Source: Nitrobacter hamburgensis X14 (GTDB taxonomy: Bacteria; Pseudomonadota; Alphaproteobacteria; Rhizobiales; Xanthobacteraceae). From it: a stretch of DNA of 64,000 nt. The stretch is from positions 434,001-498,000 of the forward strand of contig NC_007964.1 of the NCBI RefSeq assembly GCF_000013885.1. Reading direction: 5' to 3'. The position numbers and the translations under genes are program-made. Positions 23,191 through 31,988 of this stretch are shown here, piece by piece. Under the pieces are notes generated by a model. That model saw nothing but the letters and a program-made list of their open reading frames with translations. It made no database searches and was not told the origin of the DNA. The first letter of the stretch is position 1. Every line of letters starts with the position of its first letter.

Positions 23191-24954
23191 ATGGACGATT
23201 TCTCGGGATACGGCGGCCGGCCCTTCGCATTCGTGATGCGCTATTGCCGCCAGCGATCGGCGTCGCATGTCGCGATTCTTTTTTGCGTCGTGGCGGCGGT
23301 GGCGTGTTCGGTGGGAACGCAATACGGAGTCAAATCCCTTGTTGATGCTCTCGCGGGCGGCCCTTCGCGCAGCGGCGGCGTATGGCTGGCATTCATCTTT
23401 CTCATGTCGCTGATTGCCGCCGATAACTTTCTGTGGCGGATCGCGGGCTGGGTCGCGAGCTTCACCTTCGTCGGCGTGACCGGCGACCTGCGCCGCGACA
23501 TCTTCCGGCACCTGACCGGCCATGCGCCGAGTTACTTCGCCGAGCGGATGCCGGGGATGCTGACGAGCCGGATCACGGCGACATCGAACGCCGTGTATAG
23601 TGTCGAAAACATGCTGGTCTGGAATGTGCTGCCGCCCTGCATCGCGACAATGGCCGCGATCGCGCTGATTGGGACCGTCAGTCCGCCGATGGCGGCTGGG
23701 CTGACGGTCGTCGCCGGCATCATGGTCGTCGCGATGTTCAAAATGGCGGCGGCGGGCAAACCCTTGCATGAGGATTTCGCCGACAAGGCCGCGGCGGTCG
23801 ATGGCGAGATGGTCGATGTCGTCAACAACATGCCGCTGGTCCGTGCTTTCTGCGGGATCGATCATGAACTGGACAGGTTCAATGCGACCGTGGGTCGTGA
23901 ACTGAGCGCGCGTGGACGAAGTCTTCGTTATCTCGAGAAACTCAGGATCACCCATGCCGCCATCACCGTCGCGCTGACCGTTTCGCTGCTGGCATGGGCC
24001 ATCACGCTCTGGCAGCGCGGCGGCGCCACCACCGGCGATGTCGTGCTGGTCTGCACGCTCGGCCTGTCGATCCTGCACGCGACCCGCGACCTGGCGGTCG
24101 CGCTTGTCGATATCACTCAGCATGTCGCGCGGCTGTCTGAGGCGGTCGCGACGCTGCTGGTCCCGCACGAATTGACCGATCACCCGGAAGCGGAGCCGTT
24201 GCGGAAAAACGGCGCGGCCATCGCGTTCAACAACGTTTCGTTTCGCTATCCCGGCGGTCGGCCGGTGTTCGAGCGTTTTAATCTTCGGCTTCAACCCGGG
24301 CAGCGCGTCGGTCTGGTTGGCGAGTCCGGCGGCGGCAAGTCGACTCTGTTCGTCCTGATGCAGCGGTTCTACGATCCCGAGCGCGGAAGCGTCACGATCG
24401 ACGGCCAGGATGTTTCGCGGGTCACGCAACAGAGTCTGCGCGCCGCCATATCCGTGGTGCCCCAGGACATCTCCCTGTTTCATCGATCCATCCTCGAGAA
24501 CATCCGCTACGGCCGTCCGACGGCGACCGACGACGAGGTGCTGCGCGCAGCGATCGCGGCGCGTTGCGATTTCGTCGAGGGCTTGTCGGATGGCCTTTCG
24601 ACCATGGTCGGCGATCGCGGCGTCAAACTCTCCGGCGGCCAGCGTCAGCGCATCGCCATCGCGCGCGCGTTCCTCAAGGATGCGCCGATCTTGCTGCTTG
24701 ACGAGGCGACCTCGGCGTTGGACAGTGAGTCCGAAGAAGCCATCCGCGAAGCGCTCGGCCGCCTGATGCGAGGCCGCACCGTGATCGCGATCGCGCACCG
24801 ACTTGCGACCCTGCGTAATTTCGACCGCATGGTCGTGCTCAAGAACGGAAAGATCATCGAGGACGGTCAGCCCGGCCGCCTGATGCGCAAAGACGGACAC
24901 TACCGGCAGCTTGTCGCCAAGGAGATGAGCCGCCTCGCGGTTCACGCGGCTTGA
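23191..24954 (+). CDS. ABC exporter, fused membrane and ATPase domains
   Basis: A 587-residue half-transporter of the MsbA/LmrA type; it would act as a homodimer. The first 310 residues form the six-helix membrane domain. The ATPase domain follows: Walker A GESGGGKST (about 373-381), Q-loop VVPQDISLF, signature LSGGQRQRIAIARAF, Walker B ILLLDEATSALD and H-loop IAHRLAT. The substrate is not evident; lipids, glucans and peptides are all known for the class. It runs toward the glucosidase gene 85 bases downstream, possibly one operon. Confidence 0.93.
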   Translation: MDDFSGYGGRPFAFVMRYCRQRSASHVAILFCVVAAVACSVGTQYGVKSLVDALAGGPSRSGGVWLAFIFLMSLIAADNFLWRIAGWVASFTFVGVTGDLRRDIFRHLTGHAPSYFAERMPGMLTSRITATSNAVYSVENMLVWNVLPPCIATMAAIALIGTVSPPMAAGLTVVAGIMVVAMFKMAAAGKPLHEDFADKAAAVDGEMVDVVNNMPLVRAFCGIDHELDRFNATVGRELSARGRSLRYLEKLRITHAAITVALTVSLLAWAITLWQRGGATTGDVVLVCTLGLSILHATRDLAVALVDITQHVARLSEAVATLLVPHELTDHPEAEPLRKNGAAIAFNNVSFRYPGGRPVFERFNLRLQPGQRVGLVGESGGGKSTLFVLMQRFYDPERGSVTIDGQDVSRVTQQSLRAAISVVPQDISLFHRSILENIRYGRPTATDDEVLRAAIAARCDFVEGLSDGLSTMVGDRGVKLSGGQRQRIAIARAFLKDAPILLLDEATSALDSESEEAIREALGRLMRGRTVIAIAHRLATLRNFDRMVVLKNGKIIEDGQPGRLMRKDGHYRQLVAKEMSRLAVHAA

Positions 24955-25039
24955 ACGCCTCTCGGTTCACACGGCTAAAACGCCGTTTGACGTCGGGTGT
25001 CGGCCGGAGCCGTGCGATGGGGAATCCGGCAGGGGTCAG

Positions 25040-27247
25040 ATGATGGCAATCAAGGCCACAGCTCAGATCACGACCACGCAGTTATCCGATGTTCTTGCGG
25101 CGGAATCGCCGTTCTACATTCCGATGACCGGGCCTTCTGCCCGCCCGCGCCGCACGTTGAAGCACGATGATACGTTCGTCGTGCTGGACAGCCATGGCGA
25201 TATCGGAGCTTCCGCGGGAGGACCCGACGGGCTGTTCAATACCGACACGCGCTATCTTGCCCGGCTCGAGCTGGTTCTCAACGACATGCAACCGCTGCTG
25301 CTCGGATCCAATCTGCGCAACGATAATTCCGGCCTGACGGTCGATCTGACCAATCCGGATATCTACGACGGCGACAGGATCGTATTTCACAAGGATACCA
25401 TCCATATCGTGCGCACGATCTTTCTCTGGCGCGGGACCGCGTATCAGCGGATCGGCATCCAGAACCACGGCGAGGGTACCGCGAGCTTCGATCTCTCCCT
25501 GCTGTTCGACAACGATTTCGCCGATCTGTTCGAGGTGCGCGGCGAGCGGCGCGCGCGCCGCGGCGTCGGCACCGGCGAACTGTCCGACCCCGCCACCGTC
25601 GCTCTCTCCTACATCGGTCTCGATGACATCATTCGGACCTCGCGCCTGCATTTCGATCCGCGGCCGACGCGCCTGACCGTCAACGGCGCGATCTATCACC
25701 TCGATCTGCCGCCGCAGCAGACCACCGCCATATTCCTCGCCGTGTCCTGCAACAAGCCGGCGACCGAGAAACCTGTTCCGTTCTATCGCGGATTGCTGGC
25801 GCATCGCCGCGAAATGCGGCGCGCCTGGTCCGGTGCGACCAACGTCGAAACCTCGAACAACATCTTCAACGAGGTGCTGTGCCAGTCGATGGCCGATCTG
25901 AATATCCTGATGACGCAGACGCCGCACGGCCGCTATCCCTATGCCGGCATCCCCTGGTACTCGACGACGTTCGGGCGGGACGGGCTGATAACGGCGTTGC
26001 AGATGTTGTGGATCGACCCCGGCATCGCCCGCGGCGTTCTGAGGAGGCTCGCAGCGTTTCAGGCGCAGGCCGTCGATCCCCTCGCGGACGCGGAGCCGGG
26101 AAAGATTCTTCACGAGATGCGCGGCGGAGAAATGGCCGCGCTACGCGAGGTGCCGTTCGCGCGATACTACGGCAGCGTCGATTCGACGCCGCTGTTTGTG
26201 CTGCTGGCGGGGCTTTACGTCGAACGCACGGGCGACGAGTCGATCCTCAAAGAGCTGTGGCCGGCGATCGAGGCGGCGCTGGGCTGGATCGACGGCCCCG
26301 GCGATCCGGACGGCGACGGCTTCGTCGAGTATCGGCGCGCGTCCGAACAGGGGCTCCCCAATCAGGGCTGGAAGGATTCGTTCGACGCCATCTTCCATGC
26401 CGACGGCGCGCTTGCGGAAGGCAATATCGCGCTCGCCGAGGTGCAGGGTTACGTCTTTGCCGCCAAGCGATCGGCGGCGCGGTGCGCGCGCGCGCTCGGT
26501 CTGACCGACCGCGCGAGGGAACTGGAGCGCGCGGCGGAACGCCTGGCGTCGCGGTTCGAGGAAGCATTCTGGCTGCCGGATCTGCGCACCTACGCGCTGG
26601 CGCTCGACGGAAAGAAACGGCCCTGCAAGGTACGGACATCGAACGCCGGACAGTTGCTGTTCACCGGTCTGGTTGGCGAGGAGCGGGCGCGGATGGTCGC
26701 CGCCGACCTGATGCGGCCGCCGCTCTTCACTGGATGGGGGATCCGCACCGTTGCCAGCGGCGAGGCGCGCTATAATCCGATGTCCTATCATAACGGTTCG
26801 ATCTGGCCGCATGACAACGCGCTGATCGCGCTCGGGCTGGCGCGATACGGCCTCAAGCACTCTGTCGAGCATGTCTTCAAGGGCCTGTTCGATGCGGCCA
26901 CCTACATGGATTTGCGGCGGCTGCCGGAACTGTTCTGCGGCTTCCGGCGCGAGCCGCGGCGCGGGCCGACGCTCTATCCCGTCGCCTGCTCGCCGCAGGC
27001 ATGGGCGAGCGCGACACCGTTCACGCTGCTGGAAGCGGCGCTGGGTCTGGAGTTCGATGCCGCAAGAAGCGAGATCAGGCTGCGCAACCCGCGGCTTCCC
27101 GCATTCCTCAACGAGGTGATCCTGCGCGGGCTGCATCTTGGCGAATCCAGTGTCGATCTGCGACTGCGCCGTCACGATGAGGACGTGTCGCTCGAAGTGT
27201 TGCGAACGCGAGGCCACATTCAGGTGTCGATCGTGCTGACGCGCTAG
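25040..27247 (+). CDS. Amylo-alpha-1,6-glucosidase / glycogen-debranching family protein
   Basis: 735 residues. The N-terminal GDE domain (about 30-240: LKHDDTFVVLDSHGDI, GLFNTDTRYLARLEL) is followed by a GH63/GH133-like alpha/alpha barrel (about 270-690) with PWYSTTFGRDGLITALQ, the motif that carries a catalytic acid, QGWKDSFDAIFH and NPMSYHNGSIWPHDNALIA. No signal peptide, so it should act on cytoplasmic glucans. The stop TAG (27245-27247) lies in a family C repeat. Likely substrates are alpha-1,6-linked glucosyl units; neighbours are a glycosyltransferase and ABC exporter. Confidence 0.93.
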   Translation: MMAIKATAQITTTQLSDVLAAESPFYIPMTGPSARPRRTLKHDDTFVVLDSHGDIGASAGGPDGLFNTDTRYLARLELVLNDMQPLLLGSNLRNDNSGLTVDLTNPDIYDGDRIVFHKDTIHIVRTIFLWRGTAYQRIGIQNHGEGTASFDLSLLFDNDFADLFEVRGERRARRGVGTGELSDPATVALSYIGLDDIIRTSRLHFDPRPTRLTVNGAIYHLDLPPQQTTAIFLAVSCNKPATEKPVPFYRGLLAHRREMRRAWSGATNVETSNNIFNEVLCQSMADLNILMTQTPHGRYPYAGIPWYSTTFGRDGLITALQMLWIDPGIARGVLRRLAAFQAQAVDPLADAEPGKILHEMRGGEMAALREVPFARYYGSVDSTPLFVLLAGLYVERTGDESILKELWPAIEAALGWIDGPGDPDGDGFVEYRRASEQGLPNQGWKDSFDAIFHADGALAEGNIALAEVQGYVFAAKRSAARCARALGLTDRARELERAAERLASRFEEAFWLPDLRTYALALDGKKRPCKVRTSNAGQLLFTGLVGEERARMVAADLMRPPLFTGWGIRTVASGEARYNPMSYHNGSIWPHDNALIALGLARYGLKHSVEHVFKGLFDAATYMDLRRLPELFCGFRREPRRGPTLYPVACSPQAWASATPFTLLEAALGLEFDAARSEIRLRNPRLPAFLNEVILRGLHLGESSVDLRLRRHDEDVSLEVLRTRGHIQVSIVLTR

Positions 27248-27360
27248 AGCGGGATGAGGAAAAGTGTGTAGCGGTTTTCCGCCCGCATCCCGCTCTAAAA
27301 TATTGGAATCGATCACGTTCATGATTTTGGATCGATTCGATCCGAAATCATCGTGATCGA
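27245..27360. repeat. Palindromic repeat, family C, supplying a stop codon
   Basis: TAGAGCGGGATGAGG facing CATCCCGCTCTA, then a CGATCACG/CGTGATCG hairpin. The opening TAG is the stop codon of the preceding glucosidase gene. Same parts as 6119-6232 in the opposite order. Confidence 0.85.
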
Positions 27361-27501
27361 GTGCCCCGATTCCGAAGTTCGCGTGGGCTTGCAGCAACCT
27401 TTGATGCGCTTGAGGAGCTTGCAGAGACAATGAAGCGAACGTCTAAACCACCACACTAGACGGCGCTCCGCGCGGCATGGCTCATTTGGCAGCGAGGATT
27501 C

Positions 27502-28011
27502 ATGTTTCGACAAGGCTCGACCAATGCCGTTCTTTCGATGGCCGTCCTGGTTTTCGCCGCCACGCAGGTGATGGCCGACGACACGGCTCAGTCGCAGGCC
27601 GATCCCGCCCCCTCCAACCCGCCAGTGGCGGCAAAGCCCTCGGGCGGGACGACGGCGCCGCCGCCCTCGATCACCGTGATCAGTCCCGCCGATGCGCATG
27701 GCGTATTGGGACGCGACGTGCGGAGCATGAGCGGTCAGAACATGGGGCGGATCGTCGAGGTGATCGTGGACCGGGCGGGCGTGGTTCGCGCCGCCGTGAT
27801 CGATTTCGGCGGCTTCCTTGGGGTCGGCAGCCGGAAGATCGCGGTCGACTGGAATGCGCTCCGCTTTGGCGGAGTGAAGGGCACCAACGACAGCATCAGC
27901 CTCGAACTGACGCAGGACCAGGTGAAGGCGGCGCCGGAATACAAGGAAGGCGCGCCTGTCGTGGTGCTGGGCGCGTCGGGAACCCTGCAGCCCCTCAATT
28001 TCGGTCCTTGA
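27502..28011 (+). CDS. Exported PRC-barrel domain protein
   Basis: 169 residues. A signal peptide ends near TQVMADD. A Pro/Ala-rich linker precedes a PRC-barrel domain (about 65-150): LGRDVRSMSGQNMGRIVEV, AAVIDFGGFLGVGSRKIAVDW. PRC barrels occur in RimM, photosynthetic reaction centre H subunits and many periplasmic proteins of alphaproteobacteria with unknown roles. An MFS transporter gene follows after 90 bases on the same strand. Confidence 0.87.
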   Translation: MFRQGSTNAVLSMAVLVFAATQVMADDTAQSQADPAPSNPPVAAKPSGGTTAPPPSITVISPADAHGVLGRDVRSMSGQNMGRIVEVIVDRAGVVRAAVIDFGGFLGVGSRKIAVDWNALRFGGVKGTNDSISLELTQDQVKAAPEYKEGAPVVVLGASGTLQPLNFGP

Positions 28012-28101
28012 TCAGAGAGGATATCCGATCTGCGCGACGGGCCCCGACGATCGTCCGATCCGGATAGCGCGCGCCAGCGGCGGCGGGCGAGCGCAGGGGA
28101 T

Positions 28102-29352
28102 GTGAATCCGCCGCCGCCGGCCGCCGAGCAGGGCCGTTCTCCTTCGGCGCAAAGCCAGCGCGGCCTCGACTGGTTCATTTTCTTTCTTGCCGACGTGCAG
28201 ACCGGGTTCGGTCCTTTCGTCGCGGTCTATCTCACCACGCAGAAGTGGACGCAATCCGAGATCGGCCTGATCCTGTCGATCGGCGGGGTCGTCGGCCTGA
28301 TCGGTCAGATGCCGGGCGGCGCCGTTATCGATGCGGCCCGCTCGGAGCGTCTGGTCGCGGGGCTCGCCGTCGCCACGATCGGCGTCAGCGCGCTCGCCTA
28401 CGCGGCCTGGCCGATCTTTCCGGTCATCGCGCTGGCCGCGATCCTGCACGCCGCGGCGAGTTGCGTGCTCGGGCCTGTGATCGCCGCCATCAGCCTCGGC
28501 CTTGTGGGACCGAGAGCGATCGGCGAGAGGCTCGGACGCAACGCGCGCTACGCATCCCTTGGCAATGGCGTGGCGGCGGGGGTGATGGGTGCCGTCGGAT
28601 ACCTGCTGTCGAGCCGTGCCGTGTTCGTGGTGAGTTTTGCGTTTGCGATCGCGACGCTGCTTTCGCTGGCGCGAATCCGCGACCGGGAAATCGATCCGGA
28701 GCACGCTCATGGGACGATTGCGTGCGCCAAGCCGGATCCCGATACGACCAGCATCGTCCATCTTCTGCATCAGCGGCCGCTGGTCATTTTTGCCTGTACG
28801 GTTTTCCTGCTCCAGTTCGCCAATGCGGCCATGCTGCCGTTGATGGCAGGCATCGTGACCGAACGTTCTAGCCAGGGGACGCCGGCGTTGATCGCACTCT
28901 GCATCATCGTCCCGCAGGCGATCGTCGCCTTGGTGTCGCCTTCGGTCGGCCGCAAGGCGCAGCTATGGGGACGCCGCCCGCTGCTCATGATCGCCTTCGC
29001 CGCGCTGGCGCTTCGGGGAGCCTTGTTCGCGACAATCCACGATCCGACGCTGCTGGTCGCCGTGCAGGTGCTGGACGGCATCACGGCCGCGGTCTTCGGC
29101 GTCATGACCCCGCTCATTGTCGCCGACGTCGCCTTCGGCTCCGGTCATTTCAACCTCGCGCAAGGCATCATTGGCACGGCCGTCGGAATAGGCGCGTCGC
29201 TCAGCACCGCGGTTGCCGGCTATGTGAGCGACCAGCTCGGACATGGCGTCGCGTTCATGGCCCTGGCCGCCGTCGCGTTAACGGGGTTGCTGGTGGTCTG
29301 GACCCTCATGCCGGAAACCCGCCTCGCGGAGGGACTGGAGCGAGGGTCGTAA
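28102..29352 (+). CDS. Major facilitator superfamily transporter
   Basis: 416 residues with twelve predicted membrane helices in two halves, a central cytoplasmic loop at about 195-220 and the usual charged loop between helices 2 and 3 (GGAVIDAARSERLV). GTG at 28102 follows CAGGGG. The second half has VGRKAQLWGRRPLLM, an MFS loop motif. Substrate unknown; the pattern resembles drug or metabolite efflux members. It follows the PRC-barrel gene and may be co-transcribed. Confidence 0.9.
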   Translation: MNPPPPAAEQGRSPSAQSQRGLDWFIFFLADVQTGFGPFVAVYLTTQKWTQSEIGLILSIGGVVGLIGQMPGGAVIDAARSERLVAGLAVATIGVSALAYAAWPIFPVIALAAILHAAASCVLGPVIAAISLGLVGPRAIGERLGRNARYASLGNGVAAGVMGAVGYLLSSRAVFVVSFAFAIATLLSLARIRDREIDPEHAHGTIACAKPDPDTTSIVHLLHQRPLVIFACTVFLLQFANAAMLPLMAGIVTERSSQGTPALIALCIIVPQAIVALVSPSVGRKAQLWGRRPLLMIAFAALALRGALFATIHDPTLLVAVQVLDGITAAVFGVMTPLIVADVAFGSGHFNLAQGIIGTAVGIGASLSTAVAGYVSDQLGHGVAFMALAAVALTGLLVVWTLMPETRLAEGLERGS

Positions 29353-29471
29353 GCTGAAAACCCGATCCCGCGACGGAGATGCTTTTCCAAAGCTGGCAAA
29401 GGGATACTTTTGGCAATAAGCCGTATGTCCCAGCCTTGTTTCCCTTGTTTACGGATAGCGCGGCGGCCGGC

Positions 29472-29648
29472 TTAATGGCTCCAGGGTTCTAAGCTGCGTT
29501 TCTCGAGCTCCTTGATCTGCGCTTCGTATTCTTCGGCAAGCTTAAGCAGGCGCTTTTCGGTAAACGGGTCCGTTCCCTTTGCGAGGCGGCGGCAGCGTTC
29601 AGCCTGTTGCTTGAGGAACTCGATATCCATGGTGCCATCGGATCTCAT
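29472..29648 (-). CDS. Small conserved charged protein
   Basis: 58 residues, with the core MDIEFLKQQAERCRRLAKGT followed by DPFTEKRLLKLAEEYEAQI. It is a predicted helical, highly charged soluble protein of a type frequent in Bradyrhizobiaceae and without known function. The frame reaches GTG 29732, but ATG 29648 has AGGA at a good distance. ATG 29630 is a further alternative. It stands alone. Confidence 0.7.
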   Translation of the reverse strand: MRSDGTMDIEFLKQQAERCRRLAKGTDPFTEKRLLKLAEEYEAQIKELEKRSLEPWSH

Positions 29649-29732
29649 GAATTCCTGGGGTCCGGAGCCTTCAATGCTCGATTCATCCGCGGTGGCTGAC
29701 TTGAAAGGCGTCAAAGGAAGGCGACTATCCAC

Positions 29733-30109
29733 GACATCAAACGCGAATGCTTGCTAACACGCGCCGGGGCCTTGCGTTCTCGATTCTGCACAGGAGTTGC
29801 CGTGATTGAGGAACGGAAGCGCGTCCGGGTCATCTGTGTCTCGACAGATACCCAACCTGAGAGGCCGACGAAGCGCTGACTTGGCACGGCGATCACATGC
29901 TCTGCGAGACCGCGCCCTCGGGCCGGATCGTTGCGCCCACGGCAGGCGTACCCTGCGGAGCAGAGCCTTGAATCGGAAACGCCGCCGATGTTGTGTAATA
30001 TCCGGGGTCCGGGGACCTCAGGGCCTGCAAACCGTTGCCGGGCGCGATACCAGATCATGGACGGTCATCGTCCTGCCGGCTCGCGGCGGATTTGTTTCAG
30101 CGAGGATTC
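29733..30109. other. Gap upstream of the glutamate-synthase-like gene
   Basis: About 380 bases. I see no supported gene, tRNA or repeat family member. It should contain the promoter of the gene at 30110. Confidence 0.4.
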
Positions 30110-31735
30110 ATGGAAACGTTGCTGCTTCCCTTTTCGCCGCGCTTCATCGTCCTGACGATCTGCGCCGTGGTCACGGCGCTGCTGATCGGCCTCGGGGTCG
30201 CGGACCACGAAACCCTCACAGTGGTCGTCGTTCCGATCCTGATCTTCGGCGCGCTGACCGCGCTCGGTGTCCGCGACCTCCTGCAAAAGAGCCACGCCAT
30301 CCTGCGCAACTATCCGATCTCGGCGCACATCCGGTTCCTGCTTGAGGAAATTCGCCCCGAAATGCGGCAGTATTTCTTTGAGAGCGAAAAGGACGGCATG
30401 CCGTTCAGCCGCGACACCCGTTCCGTAATCTACCAGCGCGCGAAAATGGTGCTCGACAAGCGTCCGTTCGGCACCCAGGAAAAGGTCTATGCCGAAGGCT
30501 ACGAATGGATGCATCATTCGATGGCGCCGAAGCCCCATGCCGAGGAGACATTCCGCATTGCCATCGGCGGGCCGGATTGCAAGACGCCCTATTCGGCGTC
30601 GATCTTCAACATTTCCGCGATGAGCTTTGGCGCGCTTAGCCCCAATGCGGTGCGCGCGCTCAACGCCGGCGCCAAAATGGGTAACTTCGCCCATGACAGC
30701 GGCGAGGGCGGCGTCAGCCCCTATCACCGCGAGAATGGCGGCGACCTCATCTGGGAAATCGGCTCCGGCTATTTCGGCTGCCGTAACCGCGACGGCAGCT
30801 TCAATGCCCGCGAGTTCGCCCGCGTCGCGGCCGACGACCAGATCAAGATGGTCGAGCTCAAGATCAGCCAGGGGGCCAAGCCCGGTCATGGCGGTGTGTT
30901 GCCGGCCGCCAAGGTCTCGGAGGAAATTTCCAGGATTCGCGGCATCAGCATGGACGAGGACTGCATTTCGCCGTCCCATCACAAGGCGTTCTCGACGCCG
31001 GTCGGCATGATGACGTTCATTGCCGAGATGCGGCGGCTGTCGGGCGGCAAGCCGGCCGGGTTCAAGCTCTGCGTCGGGCACAAATGGGAGTTTCTCGCCA
31101 TCTGCAAGGCGATGGTGCAAACCGGCATCTATCCGGATTTCATCGTCGTCGACGGCAATGAGGGCGGTACCGGCGCCGCGCCGCTGGAATTCATGGATCA
31201 TCTCGGAATGCCGATGCGCGAGGGCGTCAATTTCGTCCACAATGCGCTGATCGGCATCGATGCACGCGACCGCATCAGGATCGGCGCGTCCGGCAAGATC
31301 GCGACCGCCTTCGACGTCGCGCGCGCCATGGCGCTCGGCGCCGACTGGTGCAATTCGGCGCGCGGCTTCATGTTCGCGCTCGGCTGCATCCAGTCGCTGA
31401 GCTGCCACACCGATCGCTGCCCGACCGGGATCACCACGCAGGATCCGACACGCAACCGCGCTTTGGTGGTGCCGCACAAGCTCGAGCGGGTCTACAACTA
31501 TCACCAGGCCACGCTGCTGGCGCTGACCGAACTGATCGCGGCGGCGGGTCTGGAGCATCCGCGGGAACTGCGTCCGGTCCACTTCTCGCAGCGCGTGTCG
31601 AACACCGAGGTTGCGTCGTTCGACACGCTCTATCCGACGCTGCGGCCCGGCGAGTTGCTCGACGGCACCGCCGATCCGCGCTTCCGCGACGCCTGGGCGC
31701 AGGCGCAGGCGGGTTCGTTCGCGCCGGTGGGGTGA
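30110..31735 (+). CDS. FMN-binding glutamate synthase-like protein
   Basis: 541 residues. Two N-terminal membrane helices (about 8-50) anchor a glutamate-synthase-type TIM barrel: ISAMSFGALSPNAVRALNAGA, GEGGVSPYHRENGGDLIWEIG, KPGHGGVLPAAKV, VVDGNEGGTGAAP and the cysteine cluster CIQSLSCHTDRCPTGI expected to hold an Fe-S centre. The glutaminase domain of true GltB is absent, so it is the stand-alone membrane-associated form whose reaction is uncertain. ATG 30110 follows CGAGG. Confidence 0.9.
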   Translation: METLLLPFSPRFIVLTICAVVTALLIGLGVADHETLTVVVVPILIFGALTALGVRDLLQKSHAILRNYPISAHIRFLLEEIRPEMRQYFFESEKDGMPFSRDTRSVIYQRAKMVLDKRPFGTQEKVYAEGYEWMHHSMAPKPHAEETFRIAIGGPDCKTPYSASIFNISAMSFGALSPNAVRALNAGAKMGNFAHDSGEGGVSPYHRENGGDLIWEIGSGYFGCRNRDGSFNAREFARVAADDQIKMVELKISQGAKPGHGGVLPAAKVSEEISRIRGISMDEDCISPSHHKAFSTPVGMMTFIAEMRRLSGGKPAGFKLCVGHKWEFLAICKAMVQTGIYPDFIVVDGNEGGTGAAPLEFMDHLGMPMREGVNFVHNALIGIDARDRIRIGASGKIATAFDVARAMALGADWCNSARGFMFALGCIQSLSCHTDRCPTGITTQDPTRNRALVVPHKLERVYNYHQATLLALTELIAAAGLEHPRELRPVHFSQRVSNTEVASFDTLYPTLRPGELLDGTADPRFRDAWAQAQAGSFAPVG

Positions 31736-31775
31736 GCGATGCTTTGCCGCGACTGCGGCGTTATTGCCGGACTTA

Positions 31776-31904
31776 GCGCGTTTTCGAGCGAAGCATGTCC
31801 TCGGGCTAGACCCGAGGATGGATACCGGTTCGCGTGAAGAAACGCGTCAAATCAAAATCACAGAGCCCCGCTTCTGATTCCATCAGAAGCGAAAAGGCTC
31901 TAAT
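31776..31904. repeat. Family A repeat (copy 4) with a nested family D palindrome
   Basis: Matches other family A copies except that ATGTCCTCGGGCTAGACCCGAGG is inserted inside CGAAG-TGGATACC. It shows one element carried in another. Confidence 0.85.
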
Positions 31905-31921
31905 CCGGCAATCCATCAAAC

Positions 31922-31966
31922 GTTCATGAAAGATGGATGCCCGGGTCAAGCCCGGGCATGACGATC
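31922..31966. repeat. Short palindrome before the porin gene's 3' end
   Basis: GATGCCCGGGTCAAGCCCGGGCATGAC, a perfect GCCCGGG hairpin. It may also work as the transcript end of the porin gene but lacks a T-run. Confidence 0.6.
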
Positions 31967-31988
31967 TTCAACGGCATGACGAGAGCCT

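Noticed and set aside
26141..27430. 429-codon leftward frame opposite the debranching enzyme gene
   Set aside because: Arginine-rich shadow; the + strand gene has clear family motifs throughout.
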